From: Verrucomicrobiota bacterium
GTDB taxonomy: Bacteria; Verrucomicrobiota; Verrucomicrobiia; Limisphaerales; UBA1319
Length of the DNA stretch: 64,000 bases
Reading direction: 5' to 3'
Assembly: GCA_022709905.1 (NCBI GenBank)
Contig: JAKLHY010000001.1
Coordinates: 283,812-347,811, forward strand
Positions 16,781-26,160 of this stretch are shown in pieces. Position numbers and translations under genes: made by a program. How positions within the stretch are numbered: position 1 is the stretch's first letter; every line of letters begins with the position of its first letter. The notes beneath the pieces were generated by a model. That model made no database searches, was not told the origin of the DNA, and was given only the letters and a program-made list of their open reading frames with translations.

Positions 16781-18148
16781 TCATCGCGTGGCGTCAGCTT
16801 CATTCAACGTATCAGTCAAATTGTCCGCAGTCACTGTCTTCAGGGTGTTCAATGGAGGGTAATCAATCATGATCAGAAGCAGAATAAACCATATTGGCTT
16901 TCCGATGCTAAAAAATCCTGATTCAGACCAGTTATAGATTACAGAGATAACAAAAAACATGAATTTGGTTTGTGCGAAAAGGTCTCTCGCAAAAAGGTCG
17001 CTAATGACCTTTTTAAATCCTGTCAAAATGAATACCACCAATAGAGCTACGCCAACGAAACCACCATTCAAATATGTTTCGAGATAACCATTATGGGCTT
17101 GGTTGATATGCCAATTGTTGTCTAAGCAGACGGATTGTCCCATAGGCGAATCCCAGAACCCAGAAAAGCCGCAACCAATCAAAGGATTAATCTGTCTTTC
17201 CTTAAGCAAGGCCCAGATATTGGTTCTGCCAGTAAGAGTTCTGTTCCTTCCTAAAGCACTAATGAGAGTTCCTGAGATATCAAAGGTTGAATCAATAATA
17301 AATAAAACAGCAAGAAAAGTTAGACAGACTGTAATGGCATGCCAGGGGTTTTGAAAACGCAAAAGAAGTTTGCAGCTAAAAAATACTGTTAGGCCAATCA
17401 AAAAGCATAACAACGCCGTGATGCTATTGCTAACGATGAGGAGCCACGTGCCCATGAACATTATCGCATAACGCTCTATAAGTTCCGTGTTCCAAAAGGA
17501 AATCTGCGTGGATCGTCGCCTGGCGATGAGATCCACAATTATCATAAGGCCAAAAATAAGCACATCCATGCCAAGCTGGTTTTTGTGCGTTGTAACACCA
17601 ACTAGCAGAGTGCCTCCGTAGGGCAGGTACATTACGCCTAGATCGGGATAATACTTAATAAGCAAAACAGAAAAAGGGAGGATCAGATAGGAACATCGGA
17701 CAAAGAGTAAAGTAGCAGCATTGAAGGGACTCGTTTCGGTGAGAATGACAAGAACCATGAGGACTGTGCCAAAATCTCGGATGAGTCGCTTTGCAGATAG
17801 TGCTGGATCGAATGACCAAAGAGCGCTTAGAAGAAAATATGCATAGATAGAGAATAGGGTCTTGTTATTGAGAATAACAAGTGACCAATTCAATTCACGC
17901 CGAGACAAGACAATGAGGGCAGCCAGCATAAGACCACCCTGAACGTAGAGGTTGATCGATGTATCACCACTAATCCCTTCAGGCCCGAGATCATAGAACC
18001 ATAGAGTTAATGGTCTTGATCCGATAATGGCAAGCCAAAAACCAGGAATCAACAAGGCGTGGGAACTCAGTGTTCGCCACTTCATGTCTGAGCGAAAGAG
18101 CCAGACGATGAAGCAAGCGCAAAGGAAAAGCGCAAACTGCCGAGGCAT
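16781..18148 (-). CDS. O-antigen ligase/Wzy-type membrane protein
   Basis: 455 residues from the ATG at 18148, four bases after the end of the preceding glycosyltransferase gene. About ten to twelve hydrophobic segments. The Wzy_C signature loop is visible: GRTNIWALLKERQINPLIGCGFSGFWDSP followed by NQAHNGYLETYLNGGFVGVALL, with the conserved histidine in AHNGYLE. Proteins of this family polymerise or ligate undecaprenyl-linked oligosaccharides at the periplasmic face. With the Wzx-like and Wzc-like genes, a polymerase (Wzy) role is the better guess here. Confidence 0.88.
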   Translation of the reverse strand: MPRQFALFLCACFIVWLFRSDMKWRTLSSHALLIPGFWLAIIGSRPLTLWFYDLGPEGISGDTSINLYVQGGLMLAALIVLSRRELNWSLVILNNKTLFSIYAYFLLSALWSFDPALSAKRLIRDFGTVLMVLVILTETSPFNAATLLFVRCSYLILPFSVLLIKYYPDLGVMYLPYGGTLLVGVTTHKNQLGMDVLIFGLMIIVDLIARRRSTQISFWNTELIERYAIMFMGTWLLIVSNSITALLCFLIGLTVFFSCKLLLRFQNPWHAITVCLTFLAVLFIIDSTFDISGTLISALGRNRTLTGRTNIWALLKERQINPLIGCGFSGFWDSPMGQSVCLDNNWHINQAHNGYLETYLNGGFVGVALLVVFILTGFKKVISDLFARDLFAQTKFMFFVISVIYNWSESGFFSIGKPIWFILLLIMIDYPPLNTLKTVTADNLTDTLNEADATR

Positions 18149-18152
18149 CGTG

Positions 18153-19055
18153 TTATTGCATCTCCCTGATGCGGACGGGCAGGAACCCGAACAGCGCAAA
18201 CAAACGACCAGCGTGGTCGCAAAGTTTGACGAGATATTTCATGAATAAATGATGTCCACCGAGTTGGAGGAAAGGAAGGGCAAGTGTATATAGCGGTAAG
18301 GCGACCAGCGCTTTTAAAGTATTCAGCAGGCGTCCTTTGGGGTGACGGAGGGATATACTCCCTCGAAGTAAAGCTCGCTTAATAAGGAAGATGCGTCTGC
18401 AACGCCCCAGCGGTACGACCTCGTAAGCGATTGCATCATTACACCAAATGAAATGGTGCCCGATCTCCATCAACCTCCTGAATAAATCCTGATCGCTGGC
18501 TCCACTTCCGAACTCAGACCGGAAGACTGGATCAAGGCGTTCGAGAGCGCTCCGGTCAACTAGGACATTTCCCGTCCGACATTCCTGCCATGGTATGATG
18601 AATCCAGTCGAGTGCTCGGGTCTTTCGTAGAAACCCGCCTTCTTCACCCACTCTGGTGTCCCCGCATCGTAATGCGGTCTGACCGGCCCGAAAACTCCTG
18701 TTGCTTGATGTTTCCTCGCCGCAAGATAGAGGTTCAACAGCCAGTCGGAAGCCGGGAACTCATCATCATCAATAAAGGCCACATATCGTCCCTTAGCTGG
18801 TTCGAGACTCTTATTACGAGCATGGGAAATGCTACGACGTGGCTCGACGACATACTCAATTCGTAGAGAAGAAGATGCGGCGAAATTCTCCACGATCGAC
18901 CGGGCCGACTCCGCGGGATCGTTGTCTGCTACGATCGCCGAGAATGTGAATTGATCTCGAGTTTGCTGGGTGGCAAGATCCTGAAGGAGACGCCTGAGCA
19001 AAGCAGGCCTCTGAAGGGTGCAAATGCAAATGTTGATATGAGGAACTGAGATCAT
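18153..19055 (-). CDS. Family 2 glycosyltransferase
   Basis: 300 residues. GT-A fold: INICICTLQRPALLRRLL at the N-terminus, the nucleotide-binding DND-like VADNDPAES, and a metal-binding motif in GRYVAFIDDDEFPASDWL. EFGSGASDQDLFRRLMEIGHHFIW near residue 190 has the acidic catalytic-base region. A C-terminal hydrophobic segment (LVALPLYTLALPFLQLGG) may associate with the membrane. It adds a sugar to the EPS repeat unit; donor and acceptor are unknown. Confidence 0.88.
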   Translation of the reverse strand: MISVPHINICICTLQRPALLRRLLQDLATQQTRDQFTFSAIVADNDPAESARSIVENFAASSSLRIEYVVEPRRSISHARNKSLEPAKGRYVAFIDDDEFPASDWLLNLYLAARKHQATGVFGPVRPHYDAGTPEWVKKAGFYERPEHSTGFIIPWQECRTGNVLVDRSALERLDPVFRSEFGSGASDQDLFRRLMEIGHHFIWCNDAIAYEVVPLGRCRRIFLIKRALLRGSISLRHPKGRLLNTLKALVALPLYTLALPFLQLGGHHLFMKYLVKLCDHAGRLFALFGFLPVRIREMQ

Positions 19056-19200
19056 GATTGTTAATCGTCCGAGGGCAAATCGAACGGCGCAATAGTCGAT
19101 GTCGCCGGGTGCATTGGACTTGCGCTAGACCATAAATTATTCGCATACCGCGCACGAAACATAGCTCTGGCGGGAGATTATCCCGTTCGACGAGTGCTCA

Positions 19201-19935
19201 TCAGGGTGGCGCGTAAGTGGTATTGCTAATCCTTGCCAATAAAACGTGAAAGCGATTACTGAGCAGAAACGAACACTCGCGTTTACGCTCGGGATGCGTC
19301 ATCAATTCGACGTTCGCAGTAAGGGCGAGCTGGAACACCACTTCGAGGTGGTTGCGCCGGAGGCAGTCGCCGAGGCAATAAAAGCAATCAGACAGGCGAT
19401 GGCGGGCCTCAAGACGACGGTCGACCCAACGACGGTATGCACGGTTGACTGCGCCCTTCTCGCTGGGCGAGAATGAAAAACTTCGGCGCACCTTTGCTCC
19501 TTCTGGAAGAATCCCGTCTAAGAGCATATTAGTACAAAGGTGCATGTGTTGATGGCCGTCAAAATGCGATGGTGGCTTGCCGTATAGCCTGATGAACTCC
19601 TCGAACTGCGCTTCAAAGAGATAACGGAACTGCCGCCGAAGAAAGGGATGGTAGACGAGCAGGGTGTATTTACTGGACCGCAGGAACCGTGCAATGCGGC
19701 GGTGGTATTGATGCAAAAATGGGTATTTGCTCAAATCACCAGTAAACTCCTGGGTAAAATTCAGGTGCAATCCGACATTAAAACCGCACTGTTTTGACAA
19801 GTCGGCCGCACGCTTGGAGTCGTTCATGAAGACCATTGCGCTCACCGAAGTGATGCGGCCCTTTTCATAACAGGCCAGCGCGGCGTCAGTCGCTGTTGGC
19901 CAGCCACCCCAATCATCAGCATTTACGATCAGCAT
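19201..19935 (-). CDS. ChbG/YdjC/HpnK-like carbohydrate deacetylase
   Basis: 244 residues. The family's metal site is intact: LIVNADDWGG at the N-terminus (Asp-Asp), GLHLNFTQE, and SHFDGHQHMHLC (the D-G-H-Q-H-x-H block), with VELMTHPE near the C-terminus. YdjC-family enzymes (PF04794) remove N-acetyl groups from di- or oligosaccharides. It is embedded in the EPS operon between two GT2 genes, so it may deacetylate a lipid-linked intermediate, much as HpnK does for hopanoid sugars. Together with the NodB-like protein at 1-579 the locus has two unrelated deacetylases. Confidence 0.88.
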   Translation of the reverse strand: MLIVNADDWGGWPTATDAALACYEKGRITSVSAMVFMNDSKRAADLSKQCGFNVGLHLNFTQEFTGDLSKYPFLHQYHRRIARFLRSSKYTLLVYHPFLRRQFRYLFEAQFEEFIRLYGKPPSHFDGHQHMHLCTNMLLDGILPEGAKVRRSFSFSPSEKGAVNRAYRRWVDRRLEARHRLSDCFYCLGDCLRRNHLEVVFQLALTANVELMTHPERKRECSFLLSNRFHVLLARISNTTYAPP

Positions 19936-19969
19936 CCTCTAATTTCAGAAGGAAACTGCCACAGCAGTC

Positions 19970-20956
19970 CTATTTTGCGGAGGGCACACTTGCACGGTGC
20001 AGATGCCAGGGAAGCAACTGTCGCAATCGCGTCATTTGTTCCTCACGGTGAAAGGTTCTGAGCTCAGGGGACACTGGCCGAGGCATCCGGGTCAGTGCGC
20101 TCCAAAGGTATCCTAACTGAAACCATAATCCTCCCAGAATCCACGGACGCTCGCGCATCTGAAAGAATCCTCGCAGCAACTCCCAAAGTGGGTGCCCCCC
20201 GACGTAATAGGCTTTGCATCCATAATGGAACCGTGTTCCGAGCGCGCCGTGGGTTCCAGTGCCTAATTTACGATGATGAAGGGATACTTTTTCCGGGAAT
20301 GTGCGAGTTTCCCAACCCTTCATCCGCGCCGTGGTCACAGCAATCCAGTCAATGGCGCCCCCTTTGATCGGGACGTAGCCGCCGACCTGCTCGAAACATT
20401 CGCGGCGAAACAACTGGCAGGCGCCGGAAACATGTTCCAACTGCGCAAAGCGATGAGCGTAAGTGTGTGTGCTCAACTCGTTTGGATTCTCAACAAACGG
20501 TGTTCCTGCGACACCCAGCCGGGGTGCGGCGGCGAACTTTGACAGCAAAAACTCAAAGTATTCGTGATCGAATGTGATGTCGGCGTCAAGATTTCCGATC
20601 ACCTGATAGTCCAATCCGGATTCTCGTATCCTGTCATGACCCGCATTAAAGGCATGGGCCTTGGCGGCGAATTGGCGGTCCCGGTGTTCGGGCATGCGGA
20701 GCAATTCAATCCATGAATACTGTGCCATGTAACGCTTGACGATCTCATCGGTTCCATCTGTGGAACCGTCACTCACAATTACCCATTTTCCCGGCCGCAC
20801 GGTCTGAGAGATGACACTCTGAATCGTATTCTCAAGGTAGGCCTTTTCATTGCGCGCTGGGGTTACCAGCACGTATGTGAGTGATCTCCCATCAAGCAGG
20901 GTCACTCGCCCACGTGGTTCTTTCAGGTCTGAGGCTGCGAGAGAATCTTTATTCAT
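19970..20956 (-). CDS. Family 2 glycosyltransferase
   Basis: 328 residues from the ATG at 20956, which overlaps the stop of the preceding gene as ATGA; the longer frame to 21142 overlaps that gene and is rejected. YVLVTPARNEKAYLENTI opens the GT-A domain. VIVSDGSTDGTDEIVKRY and IGNLDADITFDHEYFEFL carry the nucleotide- and metal-binding aspartates. A later GGYVPIKGGAIDWIAVTTARM segment fits the acceptor/catalytic region. The C-terminal part contains amphipathic helices but no clear membrane anchor. Confidence 0.88.
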   Translation of the reverse strand: MNKDSLAASDLKEPRGRVTLLDGRSLTYVLVTPARNEKAYLENTIQSVISQTVRPGKWVIVSDGSTDGTDEIVKRYMAQYSWIELLRMPEHRDRQFAAKAHAFNAGHDRIRESGLDYQVIGNLDADITFDHEYFEFLLSKFAAAPRLGVAGTPFVENPNELSTHTYAHRFAQLEHVSGACQLFRRECFEQVGGYVPIKGGAIDWIAVTTARMKGWETRTFPEKVSLHHRKLGTGTHGALGTRFHYGCKAYYVGGHPLWELLRGFFQMRERPWILGGLWFQLGYLWSALTRMPRPVSPELRTFHREEQMTRLRQLLPWHLHRASVPSAK

Positions 20957-22158
20957 GGCGCAAAGGCCAACGAGGAGTGGGCTTGAGGCTTGGGGGCGCT
21001 TTCCAACTGGAACAGAAGATGGGCTAAGGCCTTGAACATGGTTGCCTGTCCCCAGTGGAAGTATGGTGTGCGAGCCAAAATCATGGGATATTGACGGTAA
21101 TAGAAGCACCCGCTGCCGTCCTGCATGTGATGAATGGTCCATTCGGCAATCTTTTGAGCCCAGGAAATCGCTTCGGAGTCATAATCACTGAACAATGCGA
21201 ATGTGTCGATGGCCTGCGCAGCGCATTGGATGTCCACAGGATAGGTCCGGTTGTGATAATACCGGGGTTTTCCTGTGTCTTCGAAGAACACCTTCTTGAA
21301 GTAGGCGTAGCCCTTATCGAGTGAGGGGCGAAAATCCGTGTCCTCCGTGCATTGGATATAACGCTTAAGACTATCGAGGTTGTAACCGGTGTGGAAATTG
21401 TCTATCCAATGGTGCATGGGATCCTCCCCATACCACCAGGAACCGTCAGGCCTTTGGCGAGTGCAGCTGTAAATGACCGCTTGACGGGCCACATCGAGGT
21501 ATTCTGGGTTCTTGGTGTGTTTCCATGTTCGGGCCAACATGCCGGCTCCCAGAAGATTGGAGTTGTGAATTGAGCTCTGCTTCACACCGGTGTAGCTCAA
21601 GCAGATGCCGGTGGAGGTTTTTTCCTGTGGCAAGGTGAGGATCCATCGGCAAATGCTCTTGGCTATTTCCAGGAACTGACAATCATGGGTGTGTTCATAG
21701 GCCTCAAGAAAGGCCTGTCCAATTAAACCGGACCATACAATGGTCGGGGTGTGCGCCTTCATGCGTCCCCCCCGTGTGGTAAAATCAAAATGGTTGCCCC
21801 AGCTATGGCCCGTCTGGTCCAATTCACGGTTTCGATCGAGCCAATCCAAACAAGCATAGGCCTTTTCCTTATACTCCGCGCTGCCTAGAACTTTGTAGAG
21901 GAGAAGATACCCCCAGGCCATAAAGCCACGGCCTTTTGTGGATTCCAGGGGAACAACGCCAACAAGAGGACGGACGTTGATTGGACACTTCCAAATGAGC
22001 TGCTGCAGGATTCGCTCAGCGAAAACATTGCCGAATGTCAACGGCCTTAGGAAAGAAGTTAAACCATCACCCGGATCATAACCTTTGTAGGAACGATCCT
22101 CAACCCATTTCTGAACGGCAAACAAGCTTCTCTTCAGTGAGTCGTTAACATTTCCCAT
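20953..22158 (-). CDS. Six-hairpin (alpha/alpha) barrel protein of a polysaccharide locus
   Basis: 401 residues with regularly spaced aromatic/acidic helical pairs (GFMAWGYLLLYKVLG, FMAWGY, WSGLIGQAFLEAYEHT, NLLGAGMLARTWKHT, WIDNFHTGYNLDSL), typical of six-hairpin glycosidase-fold proteins. No signal peptide, so probably cytoplasmic. Close relatives in exopolysaccharide loci are often annotated only as hypothetical. A hydrolase, lyase or epimerase role cannot be chosen from sequence. It overlaps the next GT2 gene by four bases, so the two are tightly coupled. Confidence 0.65.
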   Translation of the reverse strand: MGNVNDSLKRSLFAVQKWVEDRSYKGYDPGDGLTSFLRPLTFGNVFAERILQQLIWKCPINVRPLVGVVPLESTKGRGFMAWGYLLLYKVLGSAEYKEKAYACLDWLDRNRELDQTGHSWGNHFDFTTRGGRMKAHTPTIVWSGLIGQAFLEAYEHTHDCQFLEIAKSICRWILTLPQEKTSTGICLSYTGVKQSSIHNSNLLGAGMLARTWKHTKNPEYLDVARQAVIYSCTRQRPDGSWWYGEDPMHHWIDNFHTGYNLDSLKRYIQCTEDTDFRPSLDKGYAYFKKVFFEDTGKPRYYHNRTYPVDIQCAAQAIDTFALFSDYDSEAISWAQKIAEWTIHHMQDGSGCFYYRQYPMILARTPYFHWGQATMFKALAHLLFQLESAPKPQAHSSLAFAP

Positions 22159-22212
22159 AAAAGAGCATTGCGCTTGACTCCATCAGTATGAGCCTCCGCG
22201 AGGTTAAAACCG

Positions 22213-24537
22213 CTAATCACCTTCCATCCACTTGGGAAGGACACGCTGGCTTTTATTCAGCACGGTCGTAACCGTCGGTTTGCCGCCCGCCAGGGAGGCT
22301 GCGGCGCGTTTGATGGTGTCGCGATTGGTTTTGTCGGCCTCTGCTACGAAGAGGACCATGTCCATCAGGTGGGCCAGACGAGGCGTGACGCTGGCTTGCA
22401 TCATGGGGGGCAGGTCAAAAATGATATAATCGTAATCACTGGCCATAAGTTTCGGAATCATGTTCTGGAATTTCCGAGGGGCCAGGCCGCTCGATTGCCC
22501 GCCAGCATCCGGTCCTCGCGCGGCGTAGAGATTGTCCCGAACAAAAGCGGTCTGTCGAGTATCCTTATCCAAGGCATCCGCCAATCCGCATCCCGGTTGT
22601 CCCTGATAGAAGGGATGCGCCGCGCCTTGGGACAGATTCATATCGACGAGCAGGACGTTGCCGTCTCCCGTTTCGGAAAGGGTGGATGCCAGCGCTGTGG
22701 CAATCGTGGTGACGCCTGCTCCTTTGTGGCCGCTGGTCACTGCCAGAAGTTTGGGCTTATGGAGATCCCCCTCGAAATGCATGACCACGCGGTCTCGCAA
22801 GGCCTCAAAGTGGGCGCGGAGGGGGTGGGACGACGACCAGAGCGCTGGGGCATTGTGAGACGTGGGAATCGTCACGGCAAATTGCGAATCGCCAGTCTCG
22901 GAGTTTGGAACTGCGTTCTCTGGGGTGTTATTCCTGATTCCGGACACTTCTTTTCTGTCTTGAGTCTGTTGAGAGGCATTCCCGGCTTCACGGTGACCAG
23001 CAAAGGAAGGCGCGGGAAGTTGTTTGTGGGTTGGAGTGACATTCAGCTTGCCGTGACCATTCATGGAGACACGGGGAATGGTCATGTAGAGAGGCAGGTT
23101 GAGGCGTTTCTCCAAATCGACGGGCCGCTTGATACGGGGATCCAGCCAGATTTCAAGGAGGAACGCCAGAGCAATTCCAGCCAGGACGCCGCCCGCCAGA
23201 GCAATGCCTAACATTTTGAAAAGCTGTTGAGTATCCTTGCCCAGGCCGCTTGCCTCCTGGACCACACTGATGTTGGCGGTTCTTCCGGAGCCCAGGCTTT
23301 CGTCCATGCGCGCCTGTTCCAGTTTGGCGACGAAATAATTGTAGCTGGATTGGTCCACATTATACTTTCGTTCCAATTGACGAATTGTGGCCTCGGCATC
23401 ATCGATTGCCCTGGCCTCCGCCCGGATTCGTTTCAATTGATCATTGAGGAAGGCCACCTTGGCCATCAGCGCCTGAACGCGGGCCCTTTCGCTGGCCGGA
23501 TCCAGAGTCGTTCCCTGGCTTCGCTCTTCGTTTCTGGCCATCATGCTGAGCGCAACCAGGGCAGGATTATCCTGAGCCATCTGGTCCTTGATGCGAGTTG
23601 TGTCGGCGATTTGAGTTCTGACTTGCTGCAATTGGGGGTTGGAATCGGTGTATTTTGAGAGCATCTCAATTTCACGGTTCTTAAGGGAGTCCAGCAGAGC
23701 GCACAAGCCACGGTAGCGGTTAAGGGTTTCAGCCGAGAGCGGCTGCGAGGCCTGCGTTTGGCTGTTGGTTGAGGCGATGGGGTCGATTTGACCAACGACT
23801 GCCCTGCGCTCGGCCAGCTCGGCCTCAGCGCTATTGAGTTCCCCCATGACCTTGCCAATCTGTTCCACATAGATCTTTCGGGCGTCGTCGACGGATACCA
23901 GGCCGGCTTTTTCCTTTGCCTGACGGAGGGCCGCCTCGGTCTCGTTCAACCGATTGCGGAGGTTATCGGTCTGTTTGGTGAGAAAATCGTCATAAAGACC
24001 CAAAGCCCGGTGGATCTCATCGTGCTTCTTGCGGTATACACTCACGACAGTCTGGAGGACGACCTGGGCAACCTCGGGATCCGGGTGGTTGTACAACAAC
24101 CGTATTACATTGCTTTTCCGGGGGACATCCACCCTCAAACCTTGGCGTACCATCGATGCGGCCTCTCCAGCATTGGTTCTTCCTTTGCCAAGGATCCTTT
24201 CCGGTGTGAGCAACTCAACCACCTCTCGGGCCACATCGTGACTCGTCATGATATCGATTTCCGAGTTGATAATATTTTCCCCTCGGGAATCCGGTGTTTT
24301 GAGCTGGGCGTCGGCTTCGGAAGGATTCAGCGCCTTGGACTCCATGATGTAACGGACCATCAGCCGGGCTTCAGAAATATAAGGAGGCTTGACCAGGAGG
24401 TACATCAAAACCGCGGCGAGTATTCCCAGACTGGAGAAGAAGAGAATCAGTTTCTTGCGACGAAACAGAACGAAAAGCACATCGTTCAGATTCATGCCGG
24501 GAGCCGATGATGGCACTGTATTGATTTGAGGTGACAT
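22213..24537 (-). CDS. Wzc-like chain-length determinant fused to a BY-kinase-type ATPase domain
   Basis: 774 residues. An N-terminal Wzz domain (LNDVLFVLFRRKKLILFFSS is the first membrane segment) is followed by a long coiled-coil region (about residues 180-400), a second membrane segment (MLGIALAGGVLAGIALAFLL), a linker, and a C-terminal P-loop ATPase. The ATPase has Walker A as SGHKGAGVTTIA, Walker A' as VLLVDMNL and Walker B as YIIFDLPP. It ends VLPKWMEGD with no tyrosine cluster, unlike autophosphorylating Wzc/CapB kinases. The GumC/Wzc role is control of polymer length and export. Two inverted repeats lie just upstream of the start. Confidence 0.9.
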   Translation of the reverse strand: MSPQINTVPSSAPGMNLNDVLFVLFRRKKLILFFSSLGILAAVLMYLLVKPPYISEARLMVRYIMESKALNPSEADAQLKTPDSRGENIINSEIDIMTSHDVAREVVELLTPERILGKGRTNAGEAASMVRQGLRVDVPRKSNVIRLLYNHPDPEVAQVVLQTVVSVYRKKHDEIHRALGLYDDFLTKQTDNLRNRLNETEAALRQAKEKAGLVSVDDARKIYVEQIGKVMGELNSAEAELAERRAVVGQIDPIASTNSQTQASQPLSAETLNRYRGLCALLDSLKNREIEMLSKYTDSNPQLQQVRTQIADTTRIKDQMAQDNPALVALSMMARNEERSQGTTLDPASERARVQALMAKVAFLNDQLKRIRAEARAIDDAEATIRQLERKYNVDQSSYNYFVAKLEQARMDESLGSGRTANISVVQEASGLGKDTQQLFKMLGIALAGGVLAGIALAFLLEIWLDPRIKRPVDLEKRLNLPLYMTIPRVSMNGHGKLNVTPTHKQLPAPSFAGHREAGNASQQTQDRKEVSGIRNNTPENAVPNSETGDSQFAVTIPTSHNAPALWSSSHPLRAHFEALRDRVVMHFEGDLHKPKLLAVTSGHKGAGVTTIATALASTLSETGDGNVLLVDMNLSQGAAHPFYQGQPGCGLADALDKDTRQTAFVRDNLYAARGPDAGGQSSGLAPRKFQNMIPKLMASDYDYIIFDLPPMMQASVTPRLAHLMDMVLFVAEADKTNRDTIKRAAASLAGGKPTVTTVLNKSQRVLPKWMEGD

Positions 24538-24552
24538 AACGAGCCGATCTTC

Positions 24553-24600
24553 TTTTCGCGCCTATCGTCGCGAAAACACTTGTTTTCCCATGGAAAACAA
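24553..24600 (-). promoter_or_regulatory. Two adjacent perfect inverted repeats upstream of the Wzc-like gene
   Basis: The first has arms TTTTCGCG/CGCGAAAA around eight bases (24553-24576). The second has arms TTGTTTTCC/GGAAAACAA around CAT (24580-24600). Both lie 16-63 bases before the Wzc-like start in a 176-base gap. They could be operators, or an RNA hairpin pair controlling expression within the operon. Confidence 0.45.
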
Positions 24601-24713
24601 AAATCTTTTACGGGACGGAAAATCCAACCTTTCTGATCATCAAGAATGGGCTGTTTTCCGGAGTGGCCGCAACCCAACAAGACCCGTTGCCTCTTCAGGA
24701 TGGATACGGATGC

Positions 24714-25853
24714 TCAATCGAGGTGACGGTAGAGCAGGAATCCCAGCCAGCGGTTGCACAACGGGGGTAGAATTCGAAACAGGTGGTTATGCCAGCCTGC
24801 GACCTGATCGCGGCTCTGGATAAATCGTCTTTGCCCGATATCCCAACGCAGGTATTGTATTGGGTACTCCTGCGTTCCCCATCCCAGTTTAAAGCGTCTC
24901 AGGCCTTCATGACCGAGAGAAGTGCGGCCAAACTCCAAAACTTGACAGCCGTCCCGGGCTAAACGTTCGATGCCCCGCCACATGACCAGGTTGTTGGGAC
25001 GAAAACCTTGAAAGGCAGGATCCGAGGCGCCAAATTTGTAGACCGCATGATTGCGATGCCTCAAAAAAACCGCGCCGGCAATCGCCCTTTTCCCGATCCG
25101 AGCCAGGATCACGAGTCCATGCTCCGTTGCGATCAGTTCACGATGCAGGTTCTGGAAGAAAGACCACGGTTGGGCCGGCAATCCATGCTTGCGACGAGTG
25201 ATTTCATGCAGCCGGTAATATTCCCGCAGTCCCTGTTCCTTGTCGGCGACCTCAGTCTCAATTCCTTCGCGTTCCGCTTTCCGAATGCCCCGGCGGACCG
25301 CGCTGTCGCATGCGGCGAACAACTGGTCAACGGGCTGGTTCAAGACCAGACGATGACCATAATAACGAATCGACGGCCGGCATCCCTCCAGAAGATCCGT
25401 GCCGCCCCGGCATTCGAAATGGCGCCAGCCGCGTTTCTCTCCAAGATGCGTGGCTTCTGAGAAAAGGCTGGAGAAGGAGAACGCATCATCAACGAGCGGA
25501 GGACATTCATCGGCAAATGGCAGGCTTACCCCCCGACGGCCAGTGAGCGGGCTGTGGATTTCCATGAGGGGCAGAACCTGGGGACGATGGGAGATGCCAT
25601 CTGTGGAATAGTCACCCTCGGCAGCACTCAAACACAGAACCATGAGACGGTGCCGGTAGGTTTCGTTGACTAGTCTCGCCCATCCGTTCGAGTGAAAGAT
25701 TGTGGATCTGGAGTGTTGAGCCACCAGGCTGCTGTATAATGGCCACTCTGGAGACTCCAGGAATTGGGGGCGAGTCTCCACCCCAGAGAGGGGACTCGTT
25801 GCATCAAAAGCTCGACTCACGGGGACAATCGGCTTAGATATAGAAACTGGCAT
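24714..25853 (-). CDS. FemAB-like GNAT-fold transferase of an exopolysaccharide system
   Basis: 379 residues. A C-terminal GNAT-fold domain (PF13480-like) is recognised by DSAVRRGIRKAEREGIETEVA, EYYRLHEITRRKHGLPAQPWSFFQNL, and GKRAIAGAVFLRHRNHAVYKFGASD. These blocks recur in the FemAB-type proteins found beside PEP-CTERM/exosortase EPS loci. Members transfer amino-acyl or acyl groups; here the acceptor may be a sugar or lipid carrier. No exosortase gene is in the window. The gap to the next gene holds a pair of inverted repeats. Confidence 0.8.
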   Translation of the reverse strand: MPVSISKPIVPVSRAFDATSPLSGVETRPQFLESPEWPLYSSLVAQHSRSTIFHSNGWARLVNETYRHRLMVLCLSAAEGDYSTDGISHRPQVLPLMEIHSPLTGRRGVSLPFADECPPLVDDAFSFSSLFSEATHLGEKRGWRHFECRGGTDLLEGCRPSIRYYGHRLVLNQPVDQLFAACDSAVRRGIRKAEREGIETEVADKEQGLREYYRLHEITRRKHGLPAQPWSFFQNLHRELIATEHGLVILARIGKRAIAGAVFLRHRNHAVYKFGASDPAFQGFRPNNLVMWRGIERLARDGCQVLEFGRTSLGHEGLRRFKLGWGTQEYPIQYLRWDIGQRRFIQSRDQVAGWHNHLFRILPPLCNRWLGFLLYRHLD

Positions 25854-25909
25854 GGTTCAGTTCCGTTGTCGGGATGGGGTTGGGCGAACGGACTCGCGAG
25901 TCATGCGGC

Positions 25910-26010
25910 GCGCCCGTCTTCGGGCGCAGCAACGCCGATGAGACAGACCGGGACGGGGAATACCACGGCTGTCGTCACGGGTGGATGTTGCTGCGCCTGA
26001 AGACGGGCGC
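25910..26010. repeat. Inverted pair of hairpins (BIME/REP-like)
   Basis: Left arm 25910-25933 and right arm 25987-26010 are inverted copies, 23 of 24 bases complementary, separated by 53 bases. Each arm is itself a hairpin: GCGCCCG-TCTT-CGGGCGC on the left and its slightly imperfect counterpart on the right. Two palindromes in opposite orientation in an intergenic gap are the layout of a bacterial interspersed mosaic element. There is no T-tract, so a simple terminator is unlikely. The rest of 25854-26160 holds no gene. Confidence 0.6.
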
Positions 26011-26160
26011 ACATCGATTCTCGAATGCCTCTGTTTGGATCTTGAGCCCCCTCGGGACTGATCCCTTTGTGCCGTTCTCTCTGAAGGAAAACTAAGAGAG
26101 AACAAGGACGGTTTCTGATGGAGCAAGCCGTTGTTCAATGCAAAATTCCTCAGACGTTCG

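Noticed and set aside
22369..23211. 280-codon plus-strand frame opposite the Wzc-like gene
   Set aside because: The minus-strand frame carries complete Walker motifs; the plus frame has no family features.
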